Translations under genes and position numbers: made by a program
NCBI GenBank assembly: GCA_014706295.1
Contig: JACSVZ010000002.1
Location: forward strand, 18,026,494-18,090,493
Direction of reading: 5' to 3'
DNA: 64,000 bases
Source: Lycocorax pyrrhopterus obiensis
Lineage: Eukaryota > Chordata > Aves > Passeriformes > Paradisaeidae
Shown here: piece after piece, positions 23,770 to 38,464 of the stretch
Layout: each line of letters starts with the position of its first letter
How positions within the stretch are numbered: the first letter of the stretch is position 1
The notes under the pieces: generated by a model
Database searches by the model: none
What the model was told of the DNA's origin: nothing
Seen by the model: the letters and a program-made list of their open reading frames with translations, nothing else

Positions 23770-26700
23770 CGTCAGCTGCATATATCATCTCAGATTTTTG
23801 TTGTTTAAGAACAGAAAAGCTCCACTAATTTGAAAACCTATCTTCTTATGGGAATGACCCCAGCAGCATAGACTCTTATCAGAGAATCCTAGTGAAGTCA
23901 ATGGACTAGCATGAGATAGGGCTTTGAGGAGCAGAGCCCTGAACATTTTTTCCCTTAAAAATCTTAAGATTTTTTTCATGTTGTCTTTTGTGCCTTCATT
24001 GTCTGCCTACCTCCCACTTGATTTTGGATATTTGCACACCATAATAATCATTTTAATTTAAATGGCATGAATTAGGCACAGCCTTTGTATTCAAACTTAT
24101 GGGATATTTATTCTTAAGGAATTTTAATTAAAAAATTGTTATATAAAAGAAAGACATGCAATCAAGAATTAAATTTAATCTCTTTCTAAAGAGTAAATCT
24201 GTTTTCCATACGCTACTAAAAGTTGTGTCTACTAAACACAACCTGAATTGCTTCTCTCAAGTAACTACTTAAAGAGCTCATTAATTGTCATCTCAGCATA
24301 CAAAAGCTTGCTGTGGACTGAAAGAGAAAAAAGGTTTGATGAGGCCTGCCTTTCACTCCTGTGACTCATTCCCTAATGTGTATTAAGGCAATGGCCACCT
24401 GAGCTGTTGTACACATAGAGGGTAGCAACATCCTACAGCAGAATGTGAACTGTTGAGCTGTTCAGTTTTGTCTCTTGGGGTTCTGACTTTAAGAACCATG
24501 CCTGTGAAAGATAAGAGGCAATTCTCATCTCTCGAGTCTGGAGGGAGCACAGGACTGAGGCTGTATCTGAACTCCAATGCCCTCGTGTCCCAGGTGACTC
24601 CAGTGGGAAGGGGGTGAGTTGTAGCTCAGGTCCCCTTTGGCTCCCCGGCTGCAATCACCTTTCTGCAGAAATTCAGACCCTGCAGAGGGACAGTGCACAC
24701 TTGGATCTTCATTCAGTGGAATGTTGGGACACACTAGGGCATATAGGTAGTCCCAGATTCTGCAAGACATTCTCAGGTACTGTGCTTGTGACCTAACCTG
24801 AGCACAGGATCAAAGATAGGTTGGGGCTGCTCTACTTCACATCACACTGCTACAGCACTGCTACAGCACACAGGAAAAGGAGCCCAAATCTGATCCACCA
24901 CCCTGCCTCCAGACATGGGGTACCTGTCCCTGCAGGGAGAGCAGAGTCACCCCAGAAGCTCAAGGACACACAGGGAGCTTGTGCTGAAAGTGGTCCTGAG
25001 TAAGGAGACACTGGTTTTGTGGCTCCTCCAAGTCAATAAATCCTGCATGCACGACCCACTCTCCTGATTTTCTTACCACATTTGTGCAACTATGAAGTGA
25101 TTTGTCTGAATTCAGTGAAAGCTGAAACAGATAAGCCAGAAGAATTGAAAAGTGACTTTTCCTTCATAAGCCTTAACTGACCCTTCCTCCATGCAGCTAA
25201 TGGCTCCCATGGGCTTTGTAGTGTGTTGTTGGTTGTCGTTTTTCTGTGAGCTGTCCTTCATGGTGGTCTCTGTCTTCTCCTGTTGTTTCAACAGAAGCAG
25301 AGTGGAGTCCTATGTGCTGGTTCCTGCCTTTCTTTGGAACATAAAATCTGAAACAGCAGCCAATGTCCCAGTGACCTTGTGCAGCAACCAGGAAATTTCA
25401 ACTCCTATTTCAAAATTAACACTGAAAGCAGAACAACCACCTCAAGAGCAGGCATGTAGGTCCAGCTGCATAGGAGAGGTTTGCTTCTTTTTTCACAGAT
25501 GTGTAAAGGTGGCTCACGTCAACCCGGTGTGTGACCCCATCAACTGTGACACAATAGATTTTCAGGTGTATGCTGAGATTCCCAGGAGTCCCCACAAATC
25601 TGGGCTTCGGCTTGCAATGACACCTGCTATTCAAAAAGGAAGTGGTTTCAGCTGCTCACACAAGGCAGTACCAAAAGTGTGCCAAAGAGGATTACAGAAA
25701 ATGTCACTGCAATCCTGCACATCCCTCAGGTCCCTCTCAAGTAGGTTTTGTTTGTTTCTTTTGAAATTTATCTCAGTCTTCTACAGAGATAAGAATAGGA
25801 GACAACATTACCAGGAGCTGGTGATTTTGTTCAGTTTAAGATCTAAGTAGAGGAAAATAAAAGTCGATTATTTGTCAGCTCAACTTTCATGCTTAAGTTC
25901 CTAATACAGCACTAAAATGACTCTATTAGGGAAGAAAAGAGAACATTATCACAGAATTGATGGTTTGATCTCTCCCAATGTACATGCAACAGAAGTTTAA
26001 ACCTGAGTGCATTTCAAACAAGGATGAAGAACAGAAATAACCCAACAAAGCTTTTAAAACAAGGCTGAGTAAGAAGTCTAGCAACCACAACAGATTACTT
26101 AACGTTTACCCTGAAAATTCCTTCAGTAATTTTATTCCCCACAAATAGAAGTTCTATTAGAGATGCCCTGAGAAGGTACTTTTAGTTTTCAGTCACATTT
26201 TCATGATCATGCTGCAGGTAGATTGTCAGGTGGTTTTAAGATTAAGCTGCTTTTTAACACCAAATCTATGTCACTTACAGGAATGACAAATGCTCCAGGT
26301 TTCAACACTTCAGCTCAAACTTTTCCAGAACAAAATAAAATTGCACAACAGGTCTTATGTTCAAAGATCTGTAAATATTAAGTCTCAGTAAGCAAATCGC
26401 ACAATTCAAGTTTCAGTGGAAAAGAACCACCTTGTTCTCAAAACTTACAGGCATATTCCAATGAGTTAAAATAAAATATCTCTCCTCAGAAATTAAATGA
26501 AGTTTTGCTTTCTGTGGCCATCCTGTGCTTCACTAGCTCTGGCAGGAGTTTTGAATACAAAATATTAGTCACAAACTCTATCAGAAAAGTCAACAGAAGA
26601 AAATGAATTTATAAAAGTCTCTACCATATGTTTCTTCACTGTCTACAATAGGAAAAGCAGTCCTTTAACACCTTATCCAATTATTTGATCATGATGTTTT

Positions 26701-29385
26701 AGACAGCTGGTTTATGAAAAGAATTACTCAGTATTTATGTTTCTTTCCAGTTTGGCATTTTCTGGAATATTTGCAACACTTCTGGAGAATAAGGACATTT
26801 ATTGCAAATACATGTCTGTGATCATATTATTTTGAAATCTTACACAGTTCTCCTATATACATCCTTCCTTTCTCATCCAGCTTACTCCCCACTAAATGGA
26901 TGAGGGAAGAGAAAGATACTCATGAGTTTTATTCTAAAGATATCTTCACAAAGGAGATCTTACATATGTTTCTTCAACTAGCTGAGTACAGATTTTTCTG
27001 CTGATGAAAGATCCCTTAATTGACTTCATTCAAATCACCCCAGGTGGGTGATTAAAAGATTGATTAGGGATTTGTCCCCTGCCTGTCAAGTCTGACTGCA
27101 GCTCACTTAGATTAATAGTGTATCTCTCCTTGAGCTTGAAATGATAATGCACTGCTTGATTGACTGAAGTGTCCCTGGGTCAAATCAAATAGGACAAACG
27201 GATGCCACAGAACATCTCCTTGGCTGGCATACAATATTAGCTACTTTTCAATGCACAATATATTTATCTTCCATTGCCCTACAGCATTCCATGACCACTG
27301 AATCAGAGAAAGAAAATCTCTTTAGAGGTGGGGAAATGAGAAGGGAGGAAAGAAAGTAATCGACAAAAAAGATGGGTTTATTAACACTTGCTTACCCACC
27401 AAGAACCAATTTTCCCCTGGAAAGATTTTTCTCTAAACACCCACTGGGTTTCTGCTCTCCTCACAGAAGTTTGGCATCTTTAACTAGCAGTTTCTGTCAG
27501 GACCACAAGAAAGGTCATCACCTTGCATGCCCTAGTGTTCATCTAAACCTTTCTGGGAACAAAACATTTGAAACTAATGTTGTTTCTTTATTGCCTAGGA
27601 TCCAAAACAGGATATTGCAACAGCAGGGAAGGTAGGAGGTTGGTAGGATTAATTTGAACACAGTAAATCAAAGACTTTCTCCCAGGAGGAGATTCCCACC
27701 TATCTGTTACCTGCCTTCTGGGGTAAGGCAATATGATGACTGTTCCCCAAATGAAAATCTAGGAAATGATGAGAAAACACTTCTATTAAATGGAGGCAAT
27801 CAAAAAGTGGAATAAAAATACTCCTCAACAGGAGACATCTCTCAAGTGAGATTCTGATTTCAGTTGGTGAAAAAGGGTCAGTGTCAGCAAGGATGGGTGC
27901 AGCAGTCTTTATGGCTTGTACCATGAGCTTCGGTATCAGAGATGACTGCATAGAGAGTTCCATATTCCAGAAACAAAATCCCTAAAAGTTGAAAATATGG
28001 ATTGAGATGAGGGTGCTTGTTTGGAAGAGAAAATTTATTAACAGCATCATACCATACTCAGAGCGAATTGTAACCAACTCAAAGTGGAGAGCACTCAGTT
28101 TGCTGGTGGCCAAGGGGTGAAGCAGACCTGGACTGAAGCGGTGTTTGCAGAGACAGAGGTGGGGACGAAGGGCCCCTGCAGCAGCTGGTGCTCAGGAGTA
28201 GCTGAAGAATAATGATCATTAGACAAAACCCTGTGCTGAATCTCAGACTCTAAACAAAGCTTTTTCCTTTTCTCCACAGACAGGAGGCCTGGCTGACTGG
28301 TTTGTAGAAAGCCACAGCTCAGTTTTCAGAAATCCCTGTTACAATCTGAGCTATCTTGATCCCCTGGGCAGCTGAACTGACCTCTCTTGTGCTGGGATCA
28401 TTGCTCATCTGCAGCGCTGTCAAGAGACAAGCTGAGTCCTTTCTCACAGGAATTTCTGAAATACAGCCAGCCATCACTGACCTTTCTATTAAAAACAACA
28501 TTAAACTGATTTCTCAGGCTCAGTACTCCTTGAGAAAGAAATGCAAACTGCACATTTCTCAGGGAAGTGGCCACAAATAAAAACATGTATTTTAACATTT
28601 GTCATTTGTGGATCCATCTCCCAGAGTGGAACAGTATTCAAACCACTGCCTAAATACTCAGGCAGAGATTATTGCACAAGTTTTCTAGTATTGACTCAAT
28701 ACTGAAATATGAAACAAGCGAAATAAATGACTACTCTAACAAGTAATATGACAGAATACCACTGGACATCACAAGCTGCCCTCTCACACTGGCAAGCAGT
28801 AGAAAGCAGCAGCCACCAGAAGAGCAGGGCAAAGAGCACCCAGTACTCCTGGATGAGAAAGTCCACTCACCCCATCATATCCCATCCTAGCCCATCCCAA
28901 CTCGCTTTATACCATCCCACCGAGTAGAGCCCACTGCATTCTTGGGGAATACCAATGAGTAGGCAGGCTGCCAAATCAAAGCACTCTAAAGAAAAAATAG
29001 TCATTAACAACAAGAAGAGATTTATTTCCCATCATTCATTTCCTACCAAAAACTTTGCTCTGCTTTCTATTGCAGTCATTGTCTGCACATAAGTTGGCAA
29101 AGCACAGCTCCACTGCTGGGAGAGGCATTAAAAGACAGGCATGAAAGGACAGGACTGGGGATGGGATTTTTATCCCTGTAATCAGATCCCAGTAACACTT
29201 CGGTGTGCATACCATGCTACACACAGCAGTCCTTCAAGTATCAGGGGTTGTGTTGCAAAATCTCACAGTCCTGGATCTGTCTGTGTTAAAATCTCCATGT
29301 TTTCTACCCTCTGTAATGAGCTAAAGCCACTATATTAGCTTGGGAAGCCTCAGGTATTTCAGCAGTTGAGGAGAAACACTGCAGC
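23770..29385. other. Non-coding stretch
   Basis: No credible gene. The 219-codon plus-strand ORF at 25191-25850 shows no domain or membrane architecture I recognise and is probably chance. A short decamer-phased run CCCATCNNNN occurs at 28871-28900, and a 12-bp tandem (CACTGCTACAGC) at about 24846-24870. Confidence 0.5.
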
Positions 29386-29388
29386 TGC

Positions 29389-29439
29389 TTTTTTTTCTTT
29401 TTCTTTTTCTTTTTCTTTTTCTTTTTCTCTTTTTTTTTT
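29389..29439. repeat. (TTTTTC)n pyrimidine repeat
   Basis: Hexamer-like T-run plus C units flanked by longer T runs. It is a candidate for length polymorphism. Confidence 0.92.
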
Positions 29440-29532
29440 GTAAGAAGGACAAGTGGTTTAGGTTTTTAAACCTTGTAGTATTTTTGCTTTTAATGACAAC
29501 TTCTTTGCTTTAAGCAGGTTTTCTTTAAATGT

Positions 29533-29580
29533 TGTGCAAGTTTAACCCCAGCTGGCAAATAAGTACCACCCAGTGGGGAG
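29533..29580 (-). mobile_element. Short fragment of a passerine-type retroviral LTR (3' end)
   Basis: The plus-strand text TTTAACCCCAGCTGGCAAAT followed by AAGTACCACCCAG corresponds to the terminal 45-50 bp of the solo LTR at 40400-41005, which begins TGTGGTTTAACACCAGCC on the plus strand. Only this end is preserved; the rest is deleted or too diverged to see. Confidence 0.6.
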
Positions 29581-29599
29581 GAGAATTGATCAGCTGATC

Positions 29600-32500
29600 A
29601 TCTGGAAGCCTTAAGAATATTAGCTTCAGAAGGGTCCTTCTGAAACGAATTGTCTTAATGCCCTGTTACTCTAAGTTCACCAGAGACCAGGTAAAACACC
29701 TCTCATTCAACGTGAAGCTATGGCTTTATCTCTCTGTTCTAATTAAAGCACACTTAATGCCCAGTACATTCTGCCCATGCTTTTGTAAAGGCAGATATGA
29801 AAAGTAAAATGATGAATGACTCATGATTGACATTTCCTCCTTTTCTCCCAGTTAACAACATTTTCAATCATTTGTTCAATTTAGCCTAATGGTAGCAAGA
29901 CCTAAAACCATTAAGTATTACAGGTGAAATCAGGAGTCACAATGTGCAGCAGCTTCTTTACATTACTCTAAAAGCTCGTAACTTTAATAGACCTTGAATG
30001 TTCCATTAAAAAATTAACTCAAATTGTCTTTTTTTATCCTGTGAATTTTATATACAGTGCTTAATGATATATTCAGCTTAAGAATGTCCATAAATAAAGT
30101 TTCTGTGGTACCTGAATAATTCTAGAAGCAGGATTCTTAAAAATTATGATAATGCAGTGATGAACAGCTAATAAGGGTGGAAATGTAACAATTTACCTTC
30201 TTTGCAGATGGAATTGTTTCTTTGTGGAAAAAAAGGTTCCTCTTATATTTTCCTCAGTTTGAGCTCTCTATTTACTGATTTATTTTGATTCTTGTTCTTG
30301 ATGCGTGTTTTTGTTTAAAAGGGGAAAGCAGGTAGCTGAATCTGAGACCAACCTTAGTTTTCTTAATACTAATTCATTATGCAGCACTTGTGTGTGTCTG
30401 TGGTGGCCTTTTGTTCAAGCAGATAAGTTAGAGAGACCTTTAATGTTAATATGAATTTATTTGTGTTGTTTTGGTAGTGTCTTAAATTATAATGCTATTG
30501 CATTCAAAATGACATTTTATAAAGAATGTCTATTCTATTTCAATTTTACTTCTGCTTTATCCAGCATTGCCTCCAGGCTGAGAGAGACCTTCAAGCTAAA
30601 GGTTAGGGCTGACATTTATGGTTCAAGATTTTTGTTTATACCCATAACCACATAAAAACAAATGAATCTCATTTCCATATACACTTGGTAGCAACAATTT
30701 TCACCACCACTTTGTATGTAGCAGACAAATATTTTATTGCTATTACTCAAAAAAATGGTGATGATAATGAGTTGAGGAACCTTTTGAGCAGAGGCCAATT
30801 GCAGAGCTCTCACTGCTTTATGCAAACTTTGAAAATGTAATTTGGTTACCAAAAACCACATTAAGCTGTCATACATACTATTTCCCCTCACAATATAGTT
30901 GATGATTCAAATATTTTGCAAGGATATGATCTTTTATGATTCACTTTTTCAATTTCCATATATACTTACAGACTTTAAACTTCAAATCATAACTTTGGTA
31001 GTTAGTGATGCCCAAATGTTGAAATACACTTGACCATGTTGAAGAGAACAACCTGAAGCCATTCTCTGTCAAATTAAGATTCAAACACAATATTCTTTGT
31101 GTATCTTCTGTTTTCTGTTCAAAATCCACTAAATACAACACCCTGCTTCTTTATTTTAAATCATATATTACCTTAATATTTTTCCTTTCAGTAATCAGAT
31201 CTTTACTACAACTCTTGTGTGCACATTAGAATAAGAGGCTTTATTACCAGATTAGTATTTCATCCTTGTTCAGTCTGCAAATATGTGCAGGCTTCAATTC
31301 AGAGCCCTCTAAATTGAACAGACATGCCACAAACTCACTTATCCCATCAGGATTAACCTCCCATGATATGTAAATGCAATAAAGAAAATAATGAAACTAT
31401 TATTTTTTTATGGTTAGCTTATGTCCAGCTCTTTCTGGATGGTAAATATGATTCATTCCCTTCTGGCAACATTAAGAAAAAACTTGAAAAGAAGCAACTT
31501 TAATTCATAAATCAGTTACTATTGCATCCTTCTTGCATAGTGGCCAGCTGCTGGATGTGGCTGATCTGCTCAGTCCAACATATGGCTTCAGTCAGTCAAG
31601 GATTTCCCAGGAGCAATGTCAATCACAGAGGCAGAAGAGAGCAGCAAAAGGAGAGAAGAGGCTGTACCATTTTCCTGACTTTTCTGCTGCTCTTCTTTCT
31701 TTCCTTTCCCTCACCTCAGTGACAGTGCTTGTATTGACTGTCTGCCTGCTATGCAAGGGGCAGCCAAACAGGGGGATGCCGTGCCCAGCTACCCCTCCCA
31801 AACACTTTGCACTGTCCACGGTCACCCAGGTTGGTGTTCAGTAGGATTTGGATGACTGCACTGGGCACTGGACCTGGAGAATCCATTTCTCTTTCCCACT
31901 GCCTTGTCCAGAGCCACTGTGGCTGTGCTTCTGCAGCTGTTCCAGGCACTTGTACTGTTTGCAACCCCCTGGTTGGAAAATATAAAGCTGACATTACATT
32001 AGGGAAGAATTAGAGCTGATAGGTGTCATTTCTCAATTCAGAGAGATGAAGATTTTAAAAAATTATTTTGCAAGGGAAAAGTGTGACAATCTAAACGAGT
32101 CTGGATTTCCTCACTGTGTGATGGAAGAAAATCACACACTGCTTTGCCCTGTGTGCTTCTTCTGTTAGAGTGAAGCATTGCACTACTTAGAGATTACAAA
32201 TCACTGCAAGAGGAGTCATCCAAAGAGTAAACAAGACTGCCATGATAACACTTTATTTCCATAGTGATATGCAGAGCCACTGAGTAAGAAGCAGAGTCTG
32301 TCCAAGCAACACCACCAGTACTTAGGTTTATTAACTACCTTACCTTCCTAGCTGCCTCAAATCCTCTTGGAAACCTCATCTAGTCTGTTCAGAATGACCA
32401 CCATGCTTCTTATTTTTCACATAAAGGAGTGATAGCATCTAATACATATAACTTTCTTACCATTTTCTTTTAAGGAAGAAAAAATTTCCTTTAAAACATT

Positions 32501-35360
32501 TTTTCCTCAAAAAGTTCTAAATGGAAGCATAAGAGAAGCTTTCAGCAGACAAGCAAAACGCCCCAACCCCAACTTTTGAAGCGAGGACAGCACAAAGGAG
32601 ACAGAAGCCCCGAGCCCACCCCAGTTCAATGCACATTTGGAGTTCATGTTGCAAACTTACAAGCCTAGTTGGAAACATACCAGCCTCTTGCATAACCTCA
32701 GAGGCAATGGTTAGCTGGGTAAAATACTTTTCATTGCTGAATCCTTTATACTCCATAGGGTATGAAAAATTCAGGTGAAACATGCCTTACTAGTCATGCA
32801 GGATACATTTCAATTCATGCCAAAGTAGCAGACATGAAGAACTTTTAAGATAAAATTTTATAAAAAATGTCAGCTCTGCTGAAAAGAAATATCATATAAA
32901 GCTTGTACTTCATTTTGCTCATGGCTCTACTAAGTTAAAGAAATGCAATGTTATTTCTGAACCTGTAATTACTGTCACAAATGTATTTTGAGCTATGATA
33001 ATGAACTGTTTGTGCATGTGTGTGTGTGTGTGTGTATGCATTACTTAAATGCTTTGTTTTCAAAAGGATGGATGCCACAACATTAACTATAAAGTGTAGT
33101 CCCAAGCAGCAAGCTGGTACTTTGACTAAACTACTCAATTCATAATTCTGATCTTCTCAGAATATGGAAAAATTGTCTAGCTTACTTTATCCATCTGCAA
33201 CAACTTATTTTGCATTTTTACAAGCTTTCTGACAGAATGGATTTGTTTATCCATTTATAGAGTGCTTAAAACAATCTTTGTCAGGGCTTCTGTATGTTAC
33301 TAATATACATTATATGTATAGGCATGTAAACCACCAATTTATTTGAGGTCATGTTTAGGCACACACCTACCCTGTAGGTCCTGATCAACCCTGAAGAGTT
33401 TGTATTTATCTTCTCAAAGAGAAAGATACACTTGCAAAATAAAAGGAAGACCAGTGGTTTGAGTATTTTTTTACCTGGAAATATCCCTTTGAGAACTGGA
33501 TGAACCCCACAGTTTCTGGTTTATGAAAAGGAGAAAAAAAAAGAAGAAGAGGAACCTTCCAATGAAACCAAACCAGCATATGCAGTTTCGGTTTTCAGGT
33601 TGAAGACCAACACCTTTTATGGTTCTAGGAAACCTCAGAGGCTGTTAACAAGATCAGATGTAGACATGCAGCATTCCATAGCTCGATAATTTAAAATCAA
33701 AGGACCCCCTCACAATCCATTTAGGGCAGCAGGAAGAGAAGTTGATACATGATGAACAGAGATGAACACAAAAGCTGGCATATATCAGCCAGCTCTGAGA
33801 CTAATATTCAAGATGTAAGTTCTTCAGGCAGGAATCTCAGGGACAAGGATACAGCCTTTGTTACTGACACTTCTGACTTTAATGTCTAGTATAATGTGGT
33901 CAGAAAAAGAAAATATCAGCAATAGCAAGAAAGCAGAATATACAGCTGTGATGTGTTCTTTGATGGTTCCCACCATGGCAAAGCTGCGCCCTTTTTTGTA
34001 ATTGTCAGTACACTTTCAACCCACATGTCTGTGGTTCTTTGCATTTACATGCTCCAGCAGGAAACAGTGACATTTACAGAAGAACATCTTCCACTTTGAG
34101 ACAAAGTACAGGAAAGATTCAGGAGATTTATTAGCCTGTGTGTGATCTGACTTGCATCCTACTTGGAAGCAGATAGTCTATTCTACATAGGCTGGCCTAT
34201 ACACAAAGTCACCCAGACTTCAATACTAGGAGGAGATGGAGTGAAAAGCCCAAGCACAAGAGATATAAATCCTAGAAATAGTAGAAGAAAAGACATTGAA
34301 AGAAAGCTAAGAACTGCATTTCACCTGGAATTTCTCCAGTGCTGAGCACAGTCTGTGTGCAAATATAAATTATATATGCACTAAACTGCATGTTTAACTA
34401 TGTCTTTTTCTTTAAAATCCTTTTTTAGTCAAGTCAGCTGCAGGATGTTTCACCTTGAATGTATTGCTGGTTAAGCTTTTCATATATTTCCATTTGATTA
34501 GTTTCAGTTTTGGGCTTTCAGTGCTCACTCACTGTATCGGTATCACTCACTGTATAATATTCCACTTTACTAACACCAGTTACTTCATGCTTTTCACATC
34601 AAAAAACAGTGATCCCTCCCCATTGCTATCATTTAATTTTAACTTCAGTGATTGCAACGGTATTTAACAAGGTATTGCTGCTTCTCATAATTTGTCCTAA
34701 GAAAATGATTACTGACAAAATATAGAACAGAGAACTCAAGCAGGATAACTTTGGCCATTTATTGCTGCTACTAATTATCCTAACCTTCTTATCATAATTA
34801 CTTATTGGCCTACTTACCCAGTTATCCTAACCTCACAGCCCTGACTTCCGCTATCCTCAAGATTCAGTGCTAGGAAATCTTAAGTCTTTGTTACTGACAC
34901 TAAATACAGCTGAAAATGGAACACAGCGAGCAGTAATTCAGACAATACCATTCCTTCAATAGCTGTTTTCTTAGCAGTAACTGTGACCACCATGAATGTT
35001 CAGTGGCACAAGGAAGGGAGAGTTTGTGGGCAGAGGAAGGTCTGATAGACCAACTGGTACAAAGGGAAAAAAAAGCTTGCAGACAGTCAATCCTTTCTTC
35101 AAACAGGGCAGTGATATTCAAAGCTGAATGCAAGTTGAAGAAATCCCTGCGATTTTAGTCTGGTATGCTAATCATCTGAGAGAAAAGGTAACTGGAGTCT
35201 CCAGGACAGTGCTAATGAGGCCAGAAGGTGAGATGTTTATCTCCTACAGGGAAACAGGAACTCCAGGTCATTACTGCCTGTGGAACTTGATAGAAAGCCT
35301 TTTTCTCTATTTACACTGACAGTTGTAGTTCTGCTGAAGGTTCAGCTTCATCTTTTTAAC
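29600..35360. other. Non-coding stretch
   Basis: AT-rich and without credible coding ORFs. It contains a TG microsatellite at 33011-33036 and a GC-richer interval at about 31.53-31.96 kb with no recognised gene or repeat. Confidence 0.5.
33011..33036. repeat. (TG)n microsatellite
   Basis: About 26 bp of TG dinucleotides with one CA interruption. Confidence 0.92.
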
Positions 35361-35361
35361 A

Positions 35362-35881
35362 TGTTGTCTTGCTCAGGACTGAGAGGTCAGAGAGGGCAGT
35401 AGCTGATGGTAAGAAATGCTCGTAGCAGACAGCCAGGAATTCCTGCCTGAGTGCAGGAGTGATTCTGCTTAATCCGTGCAGTTTCCCTGAGGATGTGGTG
35501 TGTGGGGTGAGATGCAAGGCATGGAAGGGTGCCCTGCACAGCCAAAGGAAGCTGTAGATGCAAGGGAACTCATGGGAGACTGCCCATTGCTTGGGACACC
35601 TTGCAAGAGAAAGGGTTACAAAACAGACCAACCCAATAGACAACTCCCTTAGCTGTGAGCAATCATGTGTGGGGAAAATTTTAGGGGGAATTACCACATA
35701 TGCTTGGCCTGTCCTTAGTCCTCCATCCAGGTGTCTACTTATAGTTACTACAGGAAAGAGAAGACCGGGTGCTGCTGACCTCTCTGAATCAATAAAGCTA
35801 CTCCTGTGTTCCCCTGCAGAATGCCAGTGTAGGATCCTGACTGTCACACCTGTGTGCTATTTTCTTTGCTGCTGAGGCACA
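35362..35881 (+). mobile_element. Probable solo LTR or LTR-like retroelement remnant
   Basis: A compositionally distinct block of about 520 bp begins TGTTGTCTTG and ends GGCACA, so it has the TG...CA ends of an LTR. An AATAAAG poly(A)-type signal at about 35792-35798 lies in the 3' part, followed by a GC-rich stretch, which fits a plus-strand LTR. No flanking 5-6 bp target duplication is visible and no gag/pol sequence is attached. The long minus-strand ORF across it (163 codons) is treated as incidental. The family is not identified. Confidence 0.35.
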
Positions 35882-35889
35882 ATTGGATC

Positions 35890-38460
35890 TGTTCCCTGCA
35901 GATATTTCTTTTTTTCTTATGGCAAGTTAAGTGACACAGGGGTGTTTGAAGCTGAAACGGCAATTCTTGGAAGGACTGGAAAAAATCCTGGAATGGATTT
36001 TTTTCTGATATAGGTTATAAAACTTAAATTACATTCTGAACAGCTTCCAAGCTACCAAGAATGTACACTTATTAGAGGTATAGTTTGGCATTGAATTCAC
36101 AGCTCTGAAAAATACAATCATTTCAAGGGAGTGTTGTTACTGGGATAAAACATTTTTACATGGTAGAACTGAATATGGAAAAAGTTAAGCTCAGATACCA
36201 CCCACTTGGGTCCAAGGGCTCACCAGTTTCCTGCAAACCTGTTAGGTTTCCTTGAAGTGATTGCTTTATTTTGCAGGCACTGCCACATTGATTGCCATTA
36301 TCCAAACACATTTATCCATCACGAGAGGATGGAGTTGCTTGGTCTTAACTAAATGAATGAGAAGTTTAAAAACATTACCAGTTTTACATTACAATGTCAT
36401 TTTTACAACACAAACATTACAAGAAGCACACTTTCATATAGCTTTGAGCAAATCCATGACCTTTAAGAGCCATACCATACATACGGCATTAAAAGCACAC
36501 TGCTCAGTAAAAGTCTATTGCCTTCTTTAATTAACATATGACTGAAAATAACTTCAAAAATGTTTTCCATGTAAACTCCAATTTTTGTTGAAATTAACAC
36601 TGTACATAAAAACCACCACATCAGTGGTTTTTTCAGTGCTGTAAATCCAAACTTCGATTCTCCCCCTCTATAGCAGTAATAGTAGGTGCTCTCAGGGTAC
36701 TTACAATACATGTTCTGGGTGTGTTTAGGAATTCTGGCACCAAGAATGCTTTCCACATCAGCCAAAACCACATCCACTCATAAGGTTAGAAAGTGCACAC
36801 CCACATACCTATATCTTTGCAAATCAAGCAATGTAACACCTTAGACTGCTTGTGCTTTTAGTTGTTAAGAGAGGTTTCTAATCCTTTAATAATGCTCCCC
36901 TCAAACTGTAATGTAATCTCTTAATCGCTTTAAGAAGCTACTGAACTCCTCCATCACAAGCATCTGTTTGTAGTGACATAACAAATGAAGATGGCGTCGA
37001 AGATTGTGGACTTTTGTGGCATACTAACTGAAGGCCACAAACATGGAACATAACAAAGATTAGCCAAAAGCACACTTAGCTCACACTGGCTGTTAGGATT
37101 GAGCCACAGTTCTGCTTGACTAGAAAACCTGTGAGGAGCTCCAAAGAGTAATGAAACACAAGACACTTCACAAACAACATAACTATTATTCTCGTTCCCA
37201 TTCTTTAGGAGTCTGATTCATTTATTTACAGGTTCAGCACTGTAAGGAACAGGAGTTCTGAACATGAGAGAACTAAGCAGGAATTGTTGTTACAATGATA
37301 GGCAGCCCTATGCGTGACACTTATTTATAGGGCACCAATTTTTCCACAGGGTTGAAATAGCACAGCAGCACAGTATTTTGATATATATCAGTACTGGTAG
37401 AACTAAAAGTCACAGGTACACAGTACAACTCAGCCTTTCTATTTTTAAAGGTATTTGTGTTGAAGATTATGCACCTACTTCTTGAGAGAACAACATATGA
37501 TGGTACTGCTGTTTTCCTACAAAATTGTTTACACAGTCACATGACATGAAAAAGACTCAATCTCATCTGTCAGTGGAATCTAACATATTGAGGAGGTTTA
37601 ATCTTGTATTTTTCAGAGGCATTAAAGGGATGCTACAATAAACAACACAAGTTTAGGGACAAAAACCTTTGTGAACACATTCCTATCTCTAATAATGTTT
37701 GGGAGATAGAATCTTTCATATAGCAAAGTAAAACAAATTAGTGATATGAAATAGCCTGAGAGGAGGGAATTTATTTTGCAAATTATTATTAATCAAAGAG
37801 CTGGCACATTTTTCTGCCTTGGCCAAATTACAAACAGCATTACGGGCCCTACCAGAAATGGATGGCAAATCTCTCTCTTTTTGAAAGTTGAGAACTTCAC
37901 TGAAACAAATGTGGGTTTAATGATAATTATATGAATTAATTTTAATGTAAATTGAGTTAAAGACACCATTCTGTTCAAATGCAAGACTATTGTTATGGTA
38001 TTATGTTCATTAAGGCATTTTATTTGTTACATGTATGAACATAATATACTTATTTTGGCTTTTATAAAGTGTTTTCATCATCCAGTTGGTAACTGGATCT
38101 ATTCTGTATGTTTTCTCTTTAATCTGCAAAGATCTATGAGTAAATGCTATATTTCTCTGTTACTAAATTCTTGAAAATTAATGCTATATTTTAGTATATA
38201 AATAGACAAATGCATAAGTATCTACTCAAAAACAAATGCAAAGCAAGTTTGACAGAAAAGGGTTACAGCCTAAGAGAAAACAACAAAAGGAACCTAACAG
38301 AATGAAAAACTAGAAATGCCAAATGTTTCATTAGCATCTATCATGAGTTAGCAATTTACAAGCACAGAAAAATAAGGAAAAATAAAGTGCATGTATCATA
38401 CCTATCATGACTCATAGCAACTCTATTGTACTTTCTGCTGTTTATAAAGCCTGTTAGTTG
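35890..38460. other. Non-coding stretch
   Basis: AT-rich with no credible ORF and no recognised repeat. Confidence 0.55.
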
Positions 38461-38464
38461 TAAC

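Noticed and set aside
25191..25850. 219-codon plus ORF
   Set aside because: It is the longest ORF outside GC-rich DNA, but no domain, plausible promoter or protein-like periodicity was recognised. Chance is the simplest reading; no conservation test was possible.
35356..35847. 163-codon minus ORF
   Set aside because: It coincides almost exactly with the LTR-like block and has no recognisable domain.
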